From UTCFX2 sp002050125 (lineage in GTDB: Bacteria; Chloroflexota; Anaerolineae; Anaerolineales; UBA4823), in the NCBI GenBank assembly GCA_027494035.1, contig JAOSJQ010000001.1:2666001-2730000 (forward strand): DNA of 64,000 nt, read 5' to 3'. Below the pieces are notes generated by a model, which was not told the origin of the DNA, ran no database searches, and saw nothing but the letters and a program-made list of their open reading frames with translations. Of the stretch, positions 45,779 to 54,568 are shown in pieces (position 1 is the first letter of the stretch; every line of letters begins with the position of its first letter). A program made the translations under genes and the position numbers.

Positions 45779-47503
45779 ATGACTCAAAACGCGCAGATCT
45801 TTCAGACGCAGCCGCGCAGCACAAAGGCGTTCACCTGGGGCGACTTGGCGGCGCTGGCGTTCATCCTGGCGGGGCTGTACGTGGGCGCGCGCCTGGCGTT
45901 CGACGCTCCGGCGGAGGTGGGCGGACCGGCGATTTCGCTTTCGCCCCACGCGCTGCCCTGGTACACCGCCCTCTCGGTGGGGCGCATGAGCGCGGCTTAC
46001 GCCCTCTCGATGCTGTTCACGTTGTTCTACGGGCGGGCGGCGGCGTACAACCCGCGGCTGGAGCGGCTGCTGATGCCGCTGCTGGACGTGCTGCAAAGCG
46101 TGCCGATCCTGTCCTTTCTGCCGCTGGCGCTGCTGAGCCTGAGCGCGATCCTGCCCCAAAAGCTGGCGGTCGAAATCGCCTCGATCATCCTGATCTTCAC
46201 CAGCCAGGTATGGAACCTGACCTTTGCCTGGTTTCAGTCGCTCACCACCATCCCCAAAGAGCTGCGCGAAGCCAGCAGCATCTTCCGGCTCAACGCCTGG
46301 ATGCGCTTCAAGTTCTTGGAGCTGCCCTTTGGGATGATCAGCCTGATCTGGAACAGCATGATGTCGTGGGCGGGCGGCTGGTTTTTCCTCATGGCGGCGG
46401 AGACCTTCACGGTGGGGGCGCGCGATTTTCGCCTGCCCGGGCTGGGCGCGTTTTTGCACGAAGCGGCGGACCGCGGCAACTATCCCGCCATCGCCTGGGG
46501 GCTGGCGGCGCTGGCGCTCACGGTGATCGCGCTCGACCAGATCGTCTGGCGCCCGTTGATCGCCTGGGCGGACAAGTTCAAGGTCGAGATGGTCGAAAAC
46601 GACCTGCCGCCCACCTCTTGGTTCTACGACCTGGTGGGACGCTCCTATTTGATGCGCTGGCTGAGCGAGCGGCTGGCGCGCCCGCTGGCGGAACGCCTCG
46701 ACCGCCTGACGCTGCAGCGCTTCCCGTTCCGCGCTGCGGACGCGGCGGCGTACAACCGCCGCGACTGGCTGGGCTGGCTGGCGGGCGCGCTGCTGGGCGC
46801 GGCGGCGCTCTATGGGGTGTACCGCGCCGCGGGGATGCTGCTAACCGTTCCGCTGGCGCAATGGCGCACGATCGGCGCCGGTACGCTGATGACGCTGCTG
46901 CGCGCCGCCGCGGCGCTGGCGATTGCGCTGGCGTGGACCGTGCCGGTGGGGGTGGCGATCGGCGTCAACCGCCGCCTGGCAGCCGTGCTGCAGCCGCTGG
47001 TGCAGATCACCGCCTCGATCCCCGCCACGGCGCTCTTTCCGGTGATCTTGCTGGCGGCGCTCAAGCTGCCCGCCGGGCTGGAACTGGCGGCGATCCTGCT
47101 GATGTTGATGGGCACGCAGTGGTACTTGCTGTTCAACATCATCGCCGGCGCAAGCGCGATCCCGCAGGACTTGAAATTCACCGCCGAACTGCTGCAGATC
47201 CGCGGCTGGCGGCGCTGGCGCACGCTGATCCTGCCGGCGATCTTTCCCTACCTGGTCACTGGGGCGATCACCGCCAGCGGCGGGGCGTGGAACGCCAGCA
47301 TTGTGGCGGAATATCAGACGTTTGGCGGGCAGACGCTGTCGCTGACCGGGATCGGCGCGACCATCACCGCGGCGACCGCCGCCGGCGATTATCCGCTGCT
47401 GCTGGCGGCGACGCTGACGATGGTCGCGGTGGTGATCCTGATCAACCGCCTGGTGTGGCGGCGGCTTTACCGTTTGGCTGAAGAGAAATATCGCATGGAG
47501 TGA
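45779..47503 (+). CDS. ABC transporter permease with two fused permease domains
   Basis: A 574-aa membrane protein made of two binding-protein-dependent permease domains in tandem (about 60-280 and 345-565). Each has an EAA-like loop: LREASSIFRLNAWMRFKFLELP and LKFTAELLQIRGWRRWRTLILP. Similar double permeases belong to the nitrate/sulfonate/taurine branch and pair with the ATPase type that follows. No substrate-binding protein gene is nearby. The stop overlaps the GTG start of the ATPase gene (GTGA), so they are translated together. The link to mgtE upstream suggests a cation role, but this is inference. Confidence 0.85.
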   Translation: MTQNAQIFQTQPRSTKAFTWGDLAALAFILAGLYVGARLAFDAPAEVGGPAISLSPHALPWYTALSVGRMSAAYALSMLFTLFYGRAAAYNPRLERLLMPLLDVLQSVPILSFLPLALLSLSAILPQKLAVEIASIILIFTSQVWNLTFAWFQSLTTIPKELREASSIFRLNAWMRFKFLELPFGMISLIWNSMMSWAGGWFFLMAAETFTVGARDFRLPGLGAFLHEAADRGNYPAIAWGLAALALTVIALDQIVWRPLIAWADKFKVEMVENDLPPTSWFYDLVGRSYLMRWLSERLARPLAERLDRLTLQRFPFRAADAAAYNRRDWLGWLAGALLGAAALYGVYRAAGMLLTVPLAQWRTIGAGTLMTLLRAAAALAIALAWTVPVGVAIGVNRRLAAVLQPLVQITASIPATALFPVILLAALKLPAGLELAAILLMLMGTQWYLLFNIIAGASAIPQDLKFTAELLQIRGWRRWRTLILPAIFPYLVTGAITASGGAWNASIVAEYQTFGGQTLSLTGIGATITAATAAGDYPLLLAATLTMVAVVILINRLVWRRLYRLAEEKYRME

Positions 47504-48816
47504 ACCGCATGGGCGAAGACATTTTGCTAAAGCTCGAAAACGTCTCCCAAATTTATGGCGCCGGCGCGCGCCGCTTCACCGCGGTCGCGGACGTCAACCT
47601 GGCTGTGAAAGCGGATGAATTTGTGGCGCTGCTCGGACCTTCGGGGTGCGGCAAAAGCACGCTGCTGCGCATCATCACCGGGCTGCAGCCGCCCTCCGAG
47701 GGGCGCGTGCTGTACCGCGGCGCGCCGCTGCAGGGGGTCAACCCGCACGCCTCGATCGTCTTCCAGACGTTTGCGCTCTTTCCCTGGCTGAACGTGCTCG
47801 AGAACGTCGAGCTGGCGCTGAAGGTGAAGGGCATCCCCGCCGAGCAGCGCGTCAGCCAGGCGGAAGACCTGCTCGACCGGGTGGGGCTGGACGGCTTCGA
47901 GTCGGCGTATCCGCGCGAACTGTCGGGCGGGATGCGCCAGAAGGTGGGGTTTGCGCGCGCCATGGCGGTCGAGCCGGAGCTGCTGTGCCTGGACGAACCC
48001 TTCTCCGCGCTGGACGTGCTGAGCGCCGACGCGCTGCGCGGCGAGCTCATGGAGCTGTGGACCGAGGGCAAAATCCCCACCAAGGCGATCCTGATGGTGA
48101 GCCACAACATCGAAGAAGCGGTGTTCATGGCGGACCGCATCGTGGTGATGGACAAAGAGCCGGGGCGGATCATCGCCGAACTGGAGATCGACCTGCCGCA
48201 CCCGCGCCAGCGCAAAGCGCCCGAATTTCAAGCCTGGATGGATCAGGTGTACGCCACGCTGGCGGGACAGACCCGCCCCGAACACGAAGAACTGGGTTCT
48301 GCGCCGGGCGAGGGCGGGGTGACGCGCCAGCTGCCGGAGATCTCGCTCAGCGATTTGACCGGGCTGATCGAATATATGGATGAAGAGGAGCTCCCCAAGT
48401 ACGACATTTATCTGCTCGAAGACGAGCTGGGGATCGACACCGACCTGTTGCTGCGCCTGACCGAAACCGCCGAGCTGCTGGGGTTTGCGGTGATCGGGAA
48501 CGGCGACATCGCGCTGACCCCGCTGGGGCAGACCTTTGCCGAGGCGAGCATTCTGGCGCGCAAGGAGATTTTTGCGGCGCGCGCCCGCCGCGTGCCGTTG
48601 ATGCGCTGGCTGCTCAAAATGCTGCGTCTGGCGGAGGGGGAGAAGCTCAAGCGCAGCGTGGTCGAAGCCGCGCTGAGCCTGGAGTTCCCGCCCGAAATCA
48701 GCCGCAGCCAGCTCGATGCGCTGATCGACTGGGGGCGCTACGGCGAGCTGCTGGCTTACGACGACCAGTCCGAGGAGCTCTTAATCGAGCCGGAGCCGGC
48801 GCGGGTGCGGGCGTGA
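47500..48816 (+). CDS. ABC transporter ATPase with C-terminal AAA-associated domain
   Basis: A 438-aa ATPase of the SsuB/NrtD type. Walker A GPSGCGKST, Q-loop FQTFALFPW, signature LSGGMRQKV, Walker B LLCLDEPFSALD and the switch His in MVSHNIEEA are all intact in the first 260 residues. The last 150 residues form the AAA-associated regulatory domain seen in related nitrate/bicarbonate-like ATPases (ELPKYDIYLLEDELGIDTDLLL, GQTFAEASILARKEIFAARA). GTG at 47500 overlaps the permease stop; ATG at 47509 is an alternative start. Substrate unknown. Confidence 0.88.
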   Translation: MNRMGEDILLKLENVSQIYGAGARRFTAVADVNLAVKADEFVALLGPSGCGKSTLLRIITGLQPPSEGRVLYRGAPLQGVNPHASIVFQTFALFPWLNVLENVELALKVKGIPAEQRVSQAEDLLDRVGLDGFESAYPRELSGGMRQKVGFARAMAVEPELLCLDEPFSALDVLSADALRGELMELWTEGKIPTKAILMVSHNIEEAVFMADRIVVMDKEPGRIIAELEIDLPHPRQRKAPEFQAWMDQVYATLAGQTRPEHEELGSAPGEGGVTRQLPEISLSDLTGLIEYMDEEELPKYDIYLLEDELGIDTDLLLRLTETAELLGFAVIGNGDIALTPLGQTFAEASILARKEIFAARARRVPLMRWLLKMLRLAEGEKLKRSVVEAALSLEFPPEISRSQLDALIDWGRYGELLAYDDQSEELLIEPEPARVRA

Positions 48817-48825
48817 CCCCACCCT

Positions 48826-48870
48826 GCCCTCCCCAAATCGAGCGGAGAGAACCCGCTCGATTTGGAGAGG
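48826..48870. repeat. Solo Q-type palindromic hairpin
   Basis: CCCCAAATCGAGCGG (48831-48845) pairs with CCGCTCGATTTGGAG (48853-48867); one end mismatch interrupts the outer stem. It lies between the convergent ABC ATPase and enolase genes, where it could act as a two-way terminator. Confidence 0.72.
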
Positions 48871-48921
48871 GTTCGTGCGGAGTGGGTATGGCAGGCTGGG
48901 GTAAGCCTGTCCGCCGGTGAA

Positions 48922-50205
48922 TCAGCGCACGAAGGCGCGGCGTCCGGCGTAGACCGCCGCGTCGCCCAGTTCCTCTTCGATGCGCATGAGCTGGTTGTAC
49001 TTCTCCACGCGCTCGCCGCGCGCGGGCGCGCCGGTCTTGAGATGCCCGGTGCCCATGGCGACGGTCAGGTCGGCGATGAAGGTGTCCACCGTTTCGCCCG
49101 AGCGGTGCGAGACCATCGCGCCCCAGCCGGCTTTGCGCGCCATCTCGATCGCGGCGATCGTTTCGCTCAGCGTGCCGATCTGGTTGAGTTTGATCAGCAC
49201 CGCGTTGGCGCAGTCCTCGGCGATGCCGCGGGCGATGCGCGTCACGTTGGTGACGAACAGGTCGTCGCCGACCAGTTCGACCCGGTCGCCCAGCTTCTGG
49301 TTGAGCAGCTTCCAGCCGTCCCAATCGTCCTCGGCTAAGCCGTCTTCGATCACCACGATGGGGTATTTGCGCGCCCACTCGACCCACAACTCGACCAGCT
49401 CGGCGGAGGTGATTTTGCGGTTCTCGGTGCGCAGGTTGTACAGCCCCTCTTCGTAGATGCCGCTGGTGGCGGGGTCGAGCGCCAGGGCGATCTGCTCGCC
49501 GGGCTGGTAGCCGGCTTTCTCGATGGCTTTCAGGATCAGTTCGACCGCGTCGGCGTTGGTTTTGAGCGCTGGCGCAAACCCGCCTTCGTCGCCCACGCCG
49601 GTGGCGTAACCGCCGCTCTTGAGCACACCTTTGAGCGCCTGGTACACTTCGCTGCCCCAGCGCAGCGCCTCGCGAAAGTTCGGCGCGCCGACCGGGGCGA
49701 TCATGAACTCCTGGAAATCGGTGCCTTGCCAGTTGGCGTGCACGCCGCCGTTGAGGATGTTGAACATCGGCGCCGGCAGCAGCGCCGCGTGCACGCCGCC
49801 CAGGTAGCGGTAAAGCGGCAAGCCGACCGAAGCGGCGGCGGCGCGGGCGACCGCCAGGCTGACGCCCAGAATGGCGTTGGCGCCGAGCTTGCCTTTGTTG
49901 GGCGTGCCGTCGAGCGCCAGCATGGCGCGGTCGACCCCAGCCTGGTCGAGCCCGTCCATGCCGGTGATCGCCTCGGCGATGTCGCGGTTGACGTGCCCCA
50001 CGGCTTTGAGCGTGCCTTTGCCGCCGTAGCGGGATTTGTCGCCGTCGCGCAGTTCGAGCGCTTCATGCACGCCGGTGGACGCCCCGGAGGGGACCGCGGC
50101 GCGCCCAAACGCGCCGTCTTCGAGCGTGATCTCGACTTCGACGGTGGGGTTGCCGCGCGAATCGAGGATCTCGCGGGCGTGAACATGATCGATTTGGGTG
50201 AACAT
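48922..50205 (-). CDS. eno: Enolase
   Basis: A 427-aa enolase, converting 2-phosphoglycerate to phosphoenolpyruvate in glycolysis. The N-terminal HAREILDSRGNPTVEVEI, catalytic VPSGASTGVHEALELRDGD, GDEGGFAP, the metal-binding Asp/Glu region VVIEDGLAEDDWDGWKLL and the signature LIKLNQIGTLSETI are all present, as is SHRSGETVDTFIADL. CAGGAG precedes the ATG at 50205. It appears monocistronic. Length is normal. Confidence 0.96.
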   Translation of the reverse strand: MFTQIDHVHAREILDSRGNPTVEVEITLEDGAFGRAAVPSGASTGVHEALELRDGDKSRYGGKGTLKAVGHVNRDIAEAITGMDGLDQAGVDRAMLALDGTPNKGKLGANAILGVSLAVARAAAASVGLPLYRYLGGVHAALLPAPMFNILNGGVHANWQGTDFQEFMIAPVGAPNFREALRWGSEVYQALKGVLKSGGYATGVGDEGGFAPALKTNADAVELILKAIEKAGYQPGEQIALALDPATSGIYEEGLYNLRTENRKITSAELVELWVEWARKYPIVVIEDGLAEDDWDGWKLLNQKLGDRVELVGDDLFVTNVTRIARGIAEDCANAVLIKLNQIGTLSETIAAIEMARKAGWGAMVSHRSGETVDTFIADLTVAMGTGHLKTGAPARGERVEKYNQLMRIEEELGDAAVYAGRRAFVR

Positions 50206-50423
50206 AATAACAACTCCTGTACAAGGTTAGTATTCGCGGCGGCTGGCGGCGCGCCGGTAGGGCGCACAAAAATCGCCTCTGCCGTGGACGAGCGCCTTGA
50301 GCGGAGGCGGTTTTACCAGTTCCGCTGGGTTTGATTGCCGCATGGGCGGTTTCGCCCGGCGTTGATTGTATATCCATTCACGAAGGGCGTCAAGCCGCGC
50401 CTGCGCTCCTTACCCAACCCCGC

Positions 50424-50520
50424 CCTCCCCAAATTCAGGCGGGGTAAACCCCGCACGAATTTGGGGAGGGTGACTGGCTTTCTTACAAATCCTGCAAATC
50501 AAGGGAGAGGGGACTGGCTT
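50424..50520. repeat. Q-type palindromic hairpin with linker
   Basis: CCCTCCCCAAATTCAGGCGGGG pairs, with a small internal mismatch, with CCCCGCACGAATTTGGGGAGGG (about 50424-50470), then GTGACTGGCTTTCTTAC. A second GACTGGCTTTCT follows at about 50511 and a half hairpin (CTCCCCAAATCCAGGCGG) at 50563-50580. Apart from these repeats the 50206-50689 gap holds no gene. Confidence 0.72.
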
Positions 50521-50689
50521 TCTAAAAAATCGCCACTCGCTCCACCTGCTCGATCCACCTCTCCCCAAATCCAGGCGGACGGATTGCCCCCGCTCAGTTT
50601 GTAGAGAGCAGGCTGTAATGAGAATAGCCAGCCGGACAGGAAGGCGCGCTTGCTGCCCTGCGACCGGTTTTGCCCAGGCGCTGCGGCGC

Positions 50690-52354
50690 TTATCGCGCCA
50701 CGCGCGGCAAAAAGACGATCACTGCGCTCGACTCAAAGACGTACGCCGCCCCGGCGTAAGAGGCTGAGTTGTCGCTCCCGTCGCCGTTCACCCCGGTGGC
50801 GCTGCTGTCTTCACCAGACGCCCCGACCACCACCGTCCCGCCAGAGATTGCCACGCTAATGCCAAAATAGTCACCCGCCGCGGTGTTGGAGGCTTTGAGA
50901 TACGCCTGCTGGCTCCAAACGCCGCCGCTGCGCCCGAAGACGTACGCCGCCCCGGCGCTGGCAGCCGAGTTGTTGCTCCCGTCGCCATTCACCCCGATGG
51001 CGCTGCTGTCTTCAAGGTACGTCCCAACCACTACCGTCTCGCCGGAGATTGCCACGTCCCAGCCAAACTGGTCATACGCCCCAGTGTTGGAGGCTTTGAG
51101 ATACGCCTGCTGGCTCCAAACGCCGCCGCTGCGCCCGAAGACGTACGCCGCCCCAGCCCAGTTAGCTGAGTTGTCGCCCCCGTTCCCGTTCACCCCGGTG
51201 GCGCTGCTGTCTTCATAGAGCGCCCCGACCACCAGCGCCTCGCCAGAGACTGCCACGCTGTAGCCAAACCAGTCACCCGCCTCGGTGTTGGAGGCTTTGA
51301 GATACGCCTGCTGGCTCCAATAACCGCCGCTGCGCCCGAAGACGTACGCCGCCCCGGCATTCTCAGCCGAGTTGTCGCTCCCGTCGCCGTTCACTCCGGT
51401 GGCGCTGCTGTCTTCACCAGGCGCCCCAACCGCCAGCGTGCCGCCGGAGATTGCCACGCCCCAGCCAAACAAGTCACCCGCCCCGGTGTTGGAGGCTTTC
51501 AGGTAAGCCTGCTGGCTCCAATAACCGCCGCTGCGCATGAAGACGTACGCCGCCCCGGCGCTGGCAGCCGAGTTGTCGCCACCGTTCCCGTTCACCCCGG
51601 TGGCGCTGCTGTCTTCATAGATCGCCCCGACCACCACGGTGTCGCCGGAGATTGCCACGCTGTAGCCAAAATAGTCACCCGCATTGGTGTTAGAGGCTTT
51701 GAGATACGCCTGCTGGCTCCAAACGCCGCCGCTGCGCCCGAAGACGTACGCCGCCCCGGCGCTGGCAGCCGAGTTGTTGCTCCCGTCGCCGTTCACCCCG
51801 GTGGCGCTGCTGTCTTCACCAGACGCCCCGACCACCACGGTATCGCCGGAGATGGCTACGCTGACGCCAAACAGGTCACCCGCCGCGGTGTTGGAGGCTT
51901 TGAGATACGCCTGCTGGCTCCAAACGCCGCCGCTGCGCCCGAAGATGTACGCCGCCCCGGCATTATTAGCCGAGTTGTCGCTCCCGTCGCCGTTCACCCC
52001 GGTGGCGCTGCTGGCTTCAAGGTACGCCCCGACCACCACGGTGTCGCCAGAGACCGCCACGCTGTAGCCAAACCAGTCATCCGCATCGGTGTTGGAGGCT
52101 TTGAGATAGGGACCGGCTTCAATTTGCGCCTGGATGCTGAGCCAGTCGGCGGCGCTGAGCCCGGCAGGGGTCTGCCCGGCGGGGCTCTGCCCCGCTGCGA
52201 TGCGCTGGCTCTGACCCGTCGGGATGCTCGCCGCGGCTGGCGCGGCGCCCGCCGCCAGCGGGGCGGGTACCGCGCTCAACAACAGGAGCGCCAGCAGGGT
52301 CAACCAGCGGCTGAACCTGCCCAAACTGCATAGGCTGCACTTCTGAGGTCTCAT
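50690..52354 (-). CDS. Secreted FG-GAP repeat protein, copy 2
   Basis: A 554-aa paralogue of the protein at 42408-44057, in the opposite orientation. GGAG lies before the ATG at 52354; the signal peptide is the same type (LLALLLLSAVPAPLAAGAA). It also has seven 67-residue FG-GAP repeats with variable D-x-FG loops (DDWFG, GDLFG, GDYFG, GDLFG, GDWFG, YDQFG, GDYFG) and the same C-terminus, ESSAVIVFLPRVAR. About 50 nt downstream of the stop are also shared with copy 1. The start regions differ more than the repeats, suggesting the repeat parts are kept alike by gene conversion. Confidence 0.87.
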   Translation of the reverse strand: MRPQKCSLCSLGRFSRWLTLLALLLLSAVPAPLAAGAAPAAASIPTGQSQRIAAGQSPAGQTPAGLSAADWLSIQAQIEAGPYLKASNTDADDWFGYSVAVSGDTVVVGAYLEASSATGVNGDGSDNSANNAGAAYIFGRSGGVWSQQAYLKASNTAAGDLFGVSVAISGDTVVVGASGEDSSATGVNGDGSNNSAASAGAAYVFGRSGGVWSQQAYLKASNTNAGDYFGYSVAISGDTVVVGAIYEDSSATGVNGNGGDNSAASAGAAYVFMRSGGYWSQQAYLKASNTGAGDLFGWGVAISGGTLAVGAPGEDSSATGVNGDGSDNSAENAGAAYVFGRSGGYWSQQAYLKASNTEAGDWFGYSVAVSGEALVVGALYEDSSATGVNGNGGDNSANWAGAAYVFGRSGGVWSQQAYLKASNTGAYDQFGWDVAISGETVVVGTYLEDSSAIGVNGDGSNNSAASAGAAYVFGRSGGVWSQQAYLKASNTAAGDYFGISVAISGGTVVVGASGEDSSATGVNGDGSDNSASYAGAAYVFESSAVIVFLPRVAR

Positions 52355-52543
52355 TTTCGTTTGTCTCCTTCTTTGGCTGAAAGCACGCTTGGGTTTCCTC
52401 ATCAGCGATTATACAACCGTTGCTATACCTCAACGAATGCGTTCGCCCGGTTGCTTTTCCAGCGCGGCTCTCCCCCAGGTGCAGCGATTTTCGTGTGTTT
52501 TGCTCCAAATGTGGTTGCCCTGCCCGCCCCTCCTAATCTTCTT

Positions 52544-53794
52544 TCACACCTGCTTGCGGATCGCATAGAAGATCGGAAGCGCGGCGAGCTGCATGACCAC
52601 CGAAAAGGCGACCAGCGCCGGCAGCGAGATGTCGTACAGCACGCCGATCAGCAGGCTGCCCAGGAACCAGAAAACGCCGTAGCCGGCGTTGAAAACGCCG
52701 TAGGCGTAGCTGCGCCGTTCGGGCGCCGCCAGGCTGCCGACCGCGGCGCGCATGATCGATTCCTGCGCCCCCATGCCGATCCCCCACAGAACCATGCCCG
52801 CCACCGCGGCGTTCACCCCGCCTAGGAACACCAGCGGCGCAAACCCGGCGGACAGCGCGGCGACCAGCATCATCACCACGATCCCCAGGCGGTCGAACAG
52901 CCGCCCAAAGACGAGCGCCGCCAGCGCGTCCACGCCCATCGCGAGCGCGTAGAGCAGCGGCGCCGCCGCCGGGGCGATCAACGCCGTGCGCTCGAAGTGG
53001 TAGGCGATCAGCGGGAAGTCGGCAAAGCCGGCGGCGATCAGGCAGGCGCCCAAAATGTAGAGCCAGAAGGCGCGCGTAAAGCCCTGCGTCTGAAGCTGCG
53101 GCGCGCGGATCTCGAGGTCTTGCGGGCGCGGGTAGAGCCAGCGCGCCGCCGTCAGGGTCGCCATCGCCAGCACGACCGGGACGAGCAGCAGCGCATAGCT
53201 GAAGCGGTACCCGGCTCCGAAATGCAGCGCCGCGGCGACGATGAGCGGACCGCTGACCGCGCCGATCTGATCCAGCGCTTCGTGCAGCCCAAAGCCCCAG
53301 CCGCGCCCCATGTGCTGCGTCCCGTAGGACAGCATGGCGTCGCGCGGCGGCACGCGGATAGCTTTACCGACGCGTTCGAGCATCATCAGCGCCGCCGCGG
53401 TTTGCCAGTTGCCGGTCAGCGCGAGCAGCGGCACGGCAAACAGGTTGACCGCATAGCCGATGAAGGTGATCGCCCAGTAGCGGTGGGTTTTGTCGCTCAG
53501 CAAGCCGGAGAAGAAGCGCAGCGCGTAACCGATCAACTCGCCCGCGCCGGCGACCAACCCCACCAGCGCGCCGCTGGCGCCCAGCACCGCCAGGTAAGAG
53601 CCGTTGAGGCTGCGCGCCCCTTCGTAGGTCATGTCGGCGAACAGGCTCACCACGCCCATCAGCACTACAAAGCGCAGCGCGGCGCGGGCTAAGAGCGGGC
53701 TGGCTTTTACGGGGGCTTCCGGGGGCGGGGGTGATCCATCGCGTGCGAGCCTCGAGGCGCAGGATATTTTACGCCGCCGGTAAGGCGGCGTCAA
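52544..53794 (-). CDS. MFS transporter
   Basis: A major facilitator with about twelve membrane helices. The early block SLFADMTYEGARSLNGSYLAVLGASG and SDKTHRYW, then ERVGKAIRVPPRDAMLSYG, resemble the MFS group annotated as putative drug or sugar exporters. The substrate is unknown. The start is unclear: the longest frame begins with TTG at 53794 and adds a basic, Pro-rich stretch; no good ribosome site or ATG lies before the first helix, so a GTG near the first membrane segment is possible. It is divergent from marR. Confidence 0.8.
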   Translation of the reverse strand: MTPPYRRRKISCASRLARDGSPPPPEAPVKASPLLARAALRFVVLMGVVSLFADMTYEGARSLNGSYLAVLGASGALVGLVAGAGELIGYALRFFSGLLSDKTHRYWAITFIGYAVNLFAVPLLALTGNWQTAAALMMLERVGKAIRVPPRDAMLSYGTQHMGRGWGFGLHEALDQIGAVSGPLIVAAALHFGAGYRFSYALLLVPVVLAMATLTAARWLYPRPQDLEIRAPQLQTQGFTRAFWLYILGACLIAAGFADFPLIAYHFERTALIAPAAAPLLYALAMGVDALAALVFGRLFDRLGIVVMMLVAALSAGFAPLVFLGGVNAAVAGMVLWGIGMGAQESIMRAAVGSLAAPERRSYAYGVFNAGYGVFWFLGSLLIGVLYDISLPALVAFSVVMQLAALPIFYAIRKQV

Positions 53795-53854
53795 GCGATT
53801 GGGCGCTCTCGCGGCGGGCGCGCGATTGTTCTGACTTGTTTTACCCCCCTCGGT

Positions 53855-53897
53855 CCCCCCAAATCCGGGCGAGGTTTATCCGTCCGGATTTGGGGGG
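53855..53897. repeat. P-type palindromic hairpin
   Basis: CCCCCCAAATCCGGGCG (53855-53871) pairs with CGTCCGGATTTGGGGGG (53881-53897), 17 bp with one G-U. The usual AAGAAA and AAATTGCGGATTGGC linker follows, but the partner Q hairpin is absent. It lies between the divergent MFS and MarR genes. Confidence 0.8.
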
Positions 53898-53945
53898 AAG
53901 AAAGCCGAACAAATTGCGGATTGGCGGGTAATTTCCCCAATCCTC

Positions 53946-54011
53946 TTGACATCCAAATTCAGCGGGAGTAAAATAGCGAAGTTTGTTAATGATTAAGTTA
54001 GTTAACCATTA
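53946..54011 (+). promoter_or_regulatory. marR promoter and inverted-repeat operator
   Basis: TTGACA (53946-53951) and TAAAAT (53969-53974) with 17-nt spacing. Just downstream, TAATGATTAA (53987-53996) and TTAACCATTA (54002-54011) form an inverted repeat with one mismatch and a 5-nt centre, over the expected transcript start. This is where MarR regulators usually repress their own operon. Confidence 0.7.
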
Positions 54012-54032
54012 GGTTTGTGAAACGAGAATCGC

Positions 54033-54500
54033 ATGTCCCAAATTGAACTTGTATCGGAAGAAACCAGCCTGGAGCGCGTGATCGAGCGCTTCTGGGAGAC
54101 CGTCCCGCCGCTCTGGTGCCAGATCCGCGACCACATCCGCCAGTCGGCTGCCGAGCGCTTCGACATCACGGTGGAGCAGTTCCACATCCTGCGCCACGTG
54201 CGCGCCGGGTGCGGCTCGATCAGCGAGTTGGCGCAGGTGAAACGCATCAGCCGCCCGGCGATCAGCCAGACGGTGGAGCTGCTGGTCGCCAAGGGCTTGC
54301 TCACCCGCGTCCAGAGCGCCGCCGACCGCCGCTTCGTCCAGATCGAGCTGACCGACGCCGGGCGTGCGCTGCTGGAAGCCGTGTTCGAAGAAACCAGCGG
54401 CTGGATGCGCCGCCGGCTCGGACGGCTGAGCCGCGCGGAGCTCGACCAGGCGGCGCGCGGGATGCAGATTCTGCAAGCCGCGTTCAAGTCCGAACCCTAA
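54033..54500 (+). CDS. MarR-family transcriptional regulator
   Basis: A 155-aa winged-helix regulator. The DNA-binding part runs from about 45 to 110 (VEQFHILRHVRAGCGSISELA, then AISQTVELLVAKGLLTR with the wing SAADRRFVQIELTDAG). It is followed by two half-exporter genes and preceded by a strong promoter with a palindromic operator, the usual drug-responsive layout. It probably represses the operon until a ligand binds. The ligand is unknown. Confidence 0.9.
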   Translation: MSQIELVSEETSLERVIERFWETVPPLWCQIRDHIRQSAAERFDITVEQFHILRHVRAGCGSISELAQVKRISRPAISQTVELLVAKGLLTRVQSAADRRFVQIELTDAGRALLEAVFEETSGWMRRRLGRLSRAELDQAARGMQILQAAFKSEP

Positions 54501-54568
54501 ATCCCTGCGCCGCCCGTTATTTTGGCGCGGGCGCGGCGCTTTTATAGAACCGAGGCGTTTATCGTCGT

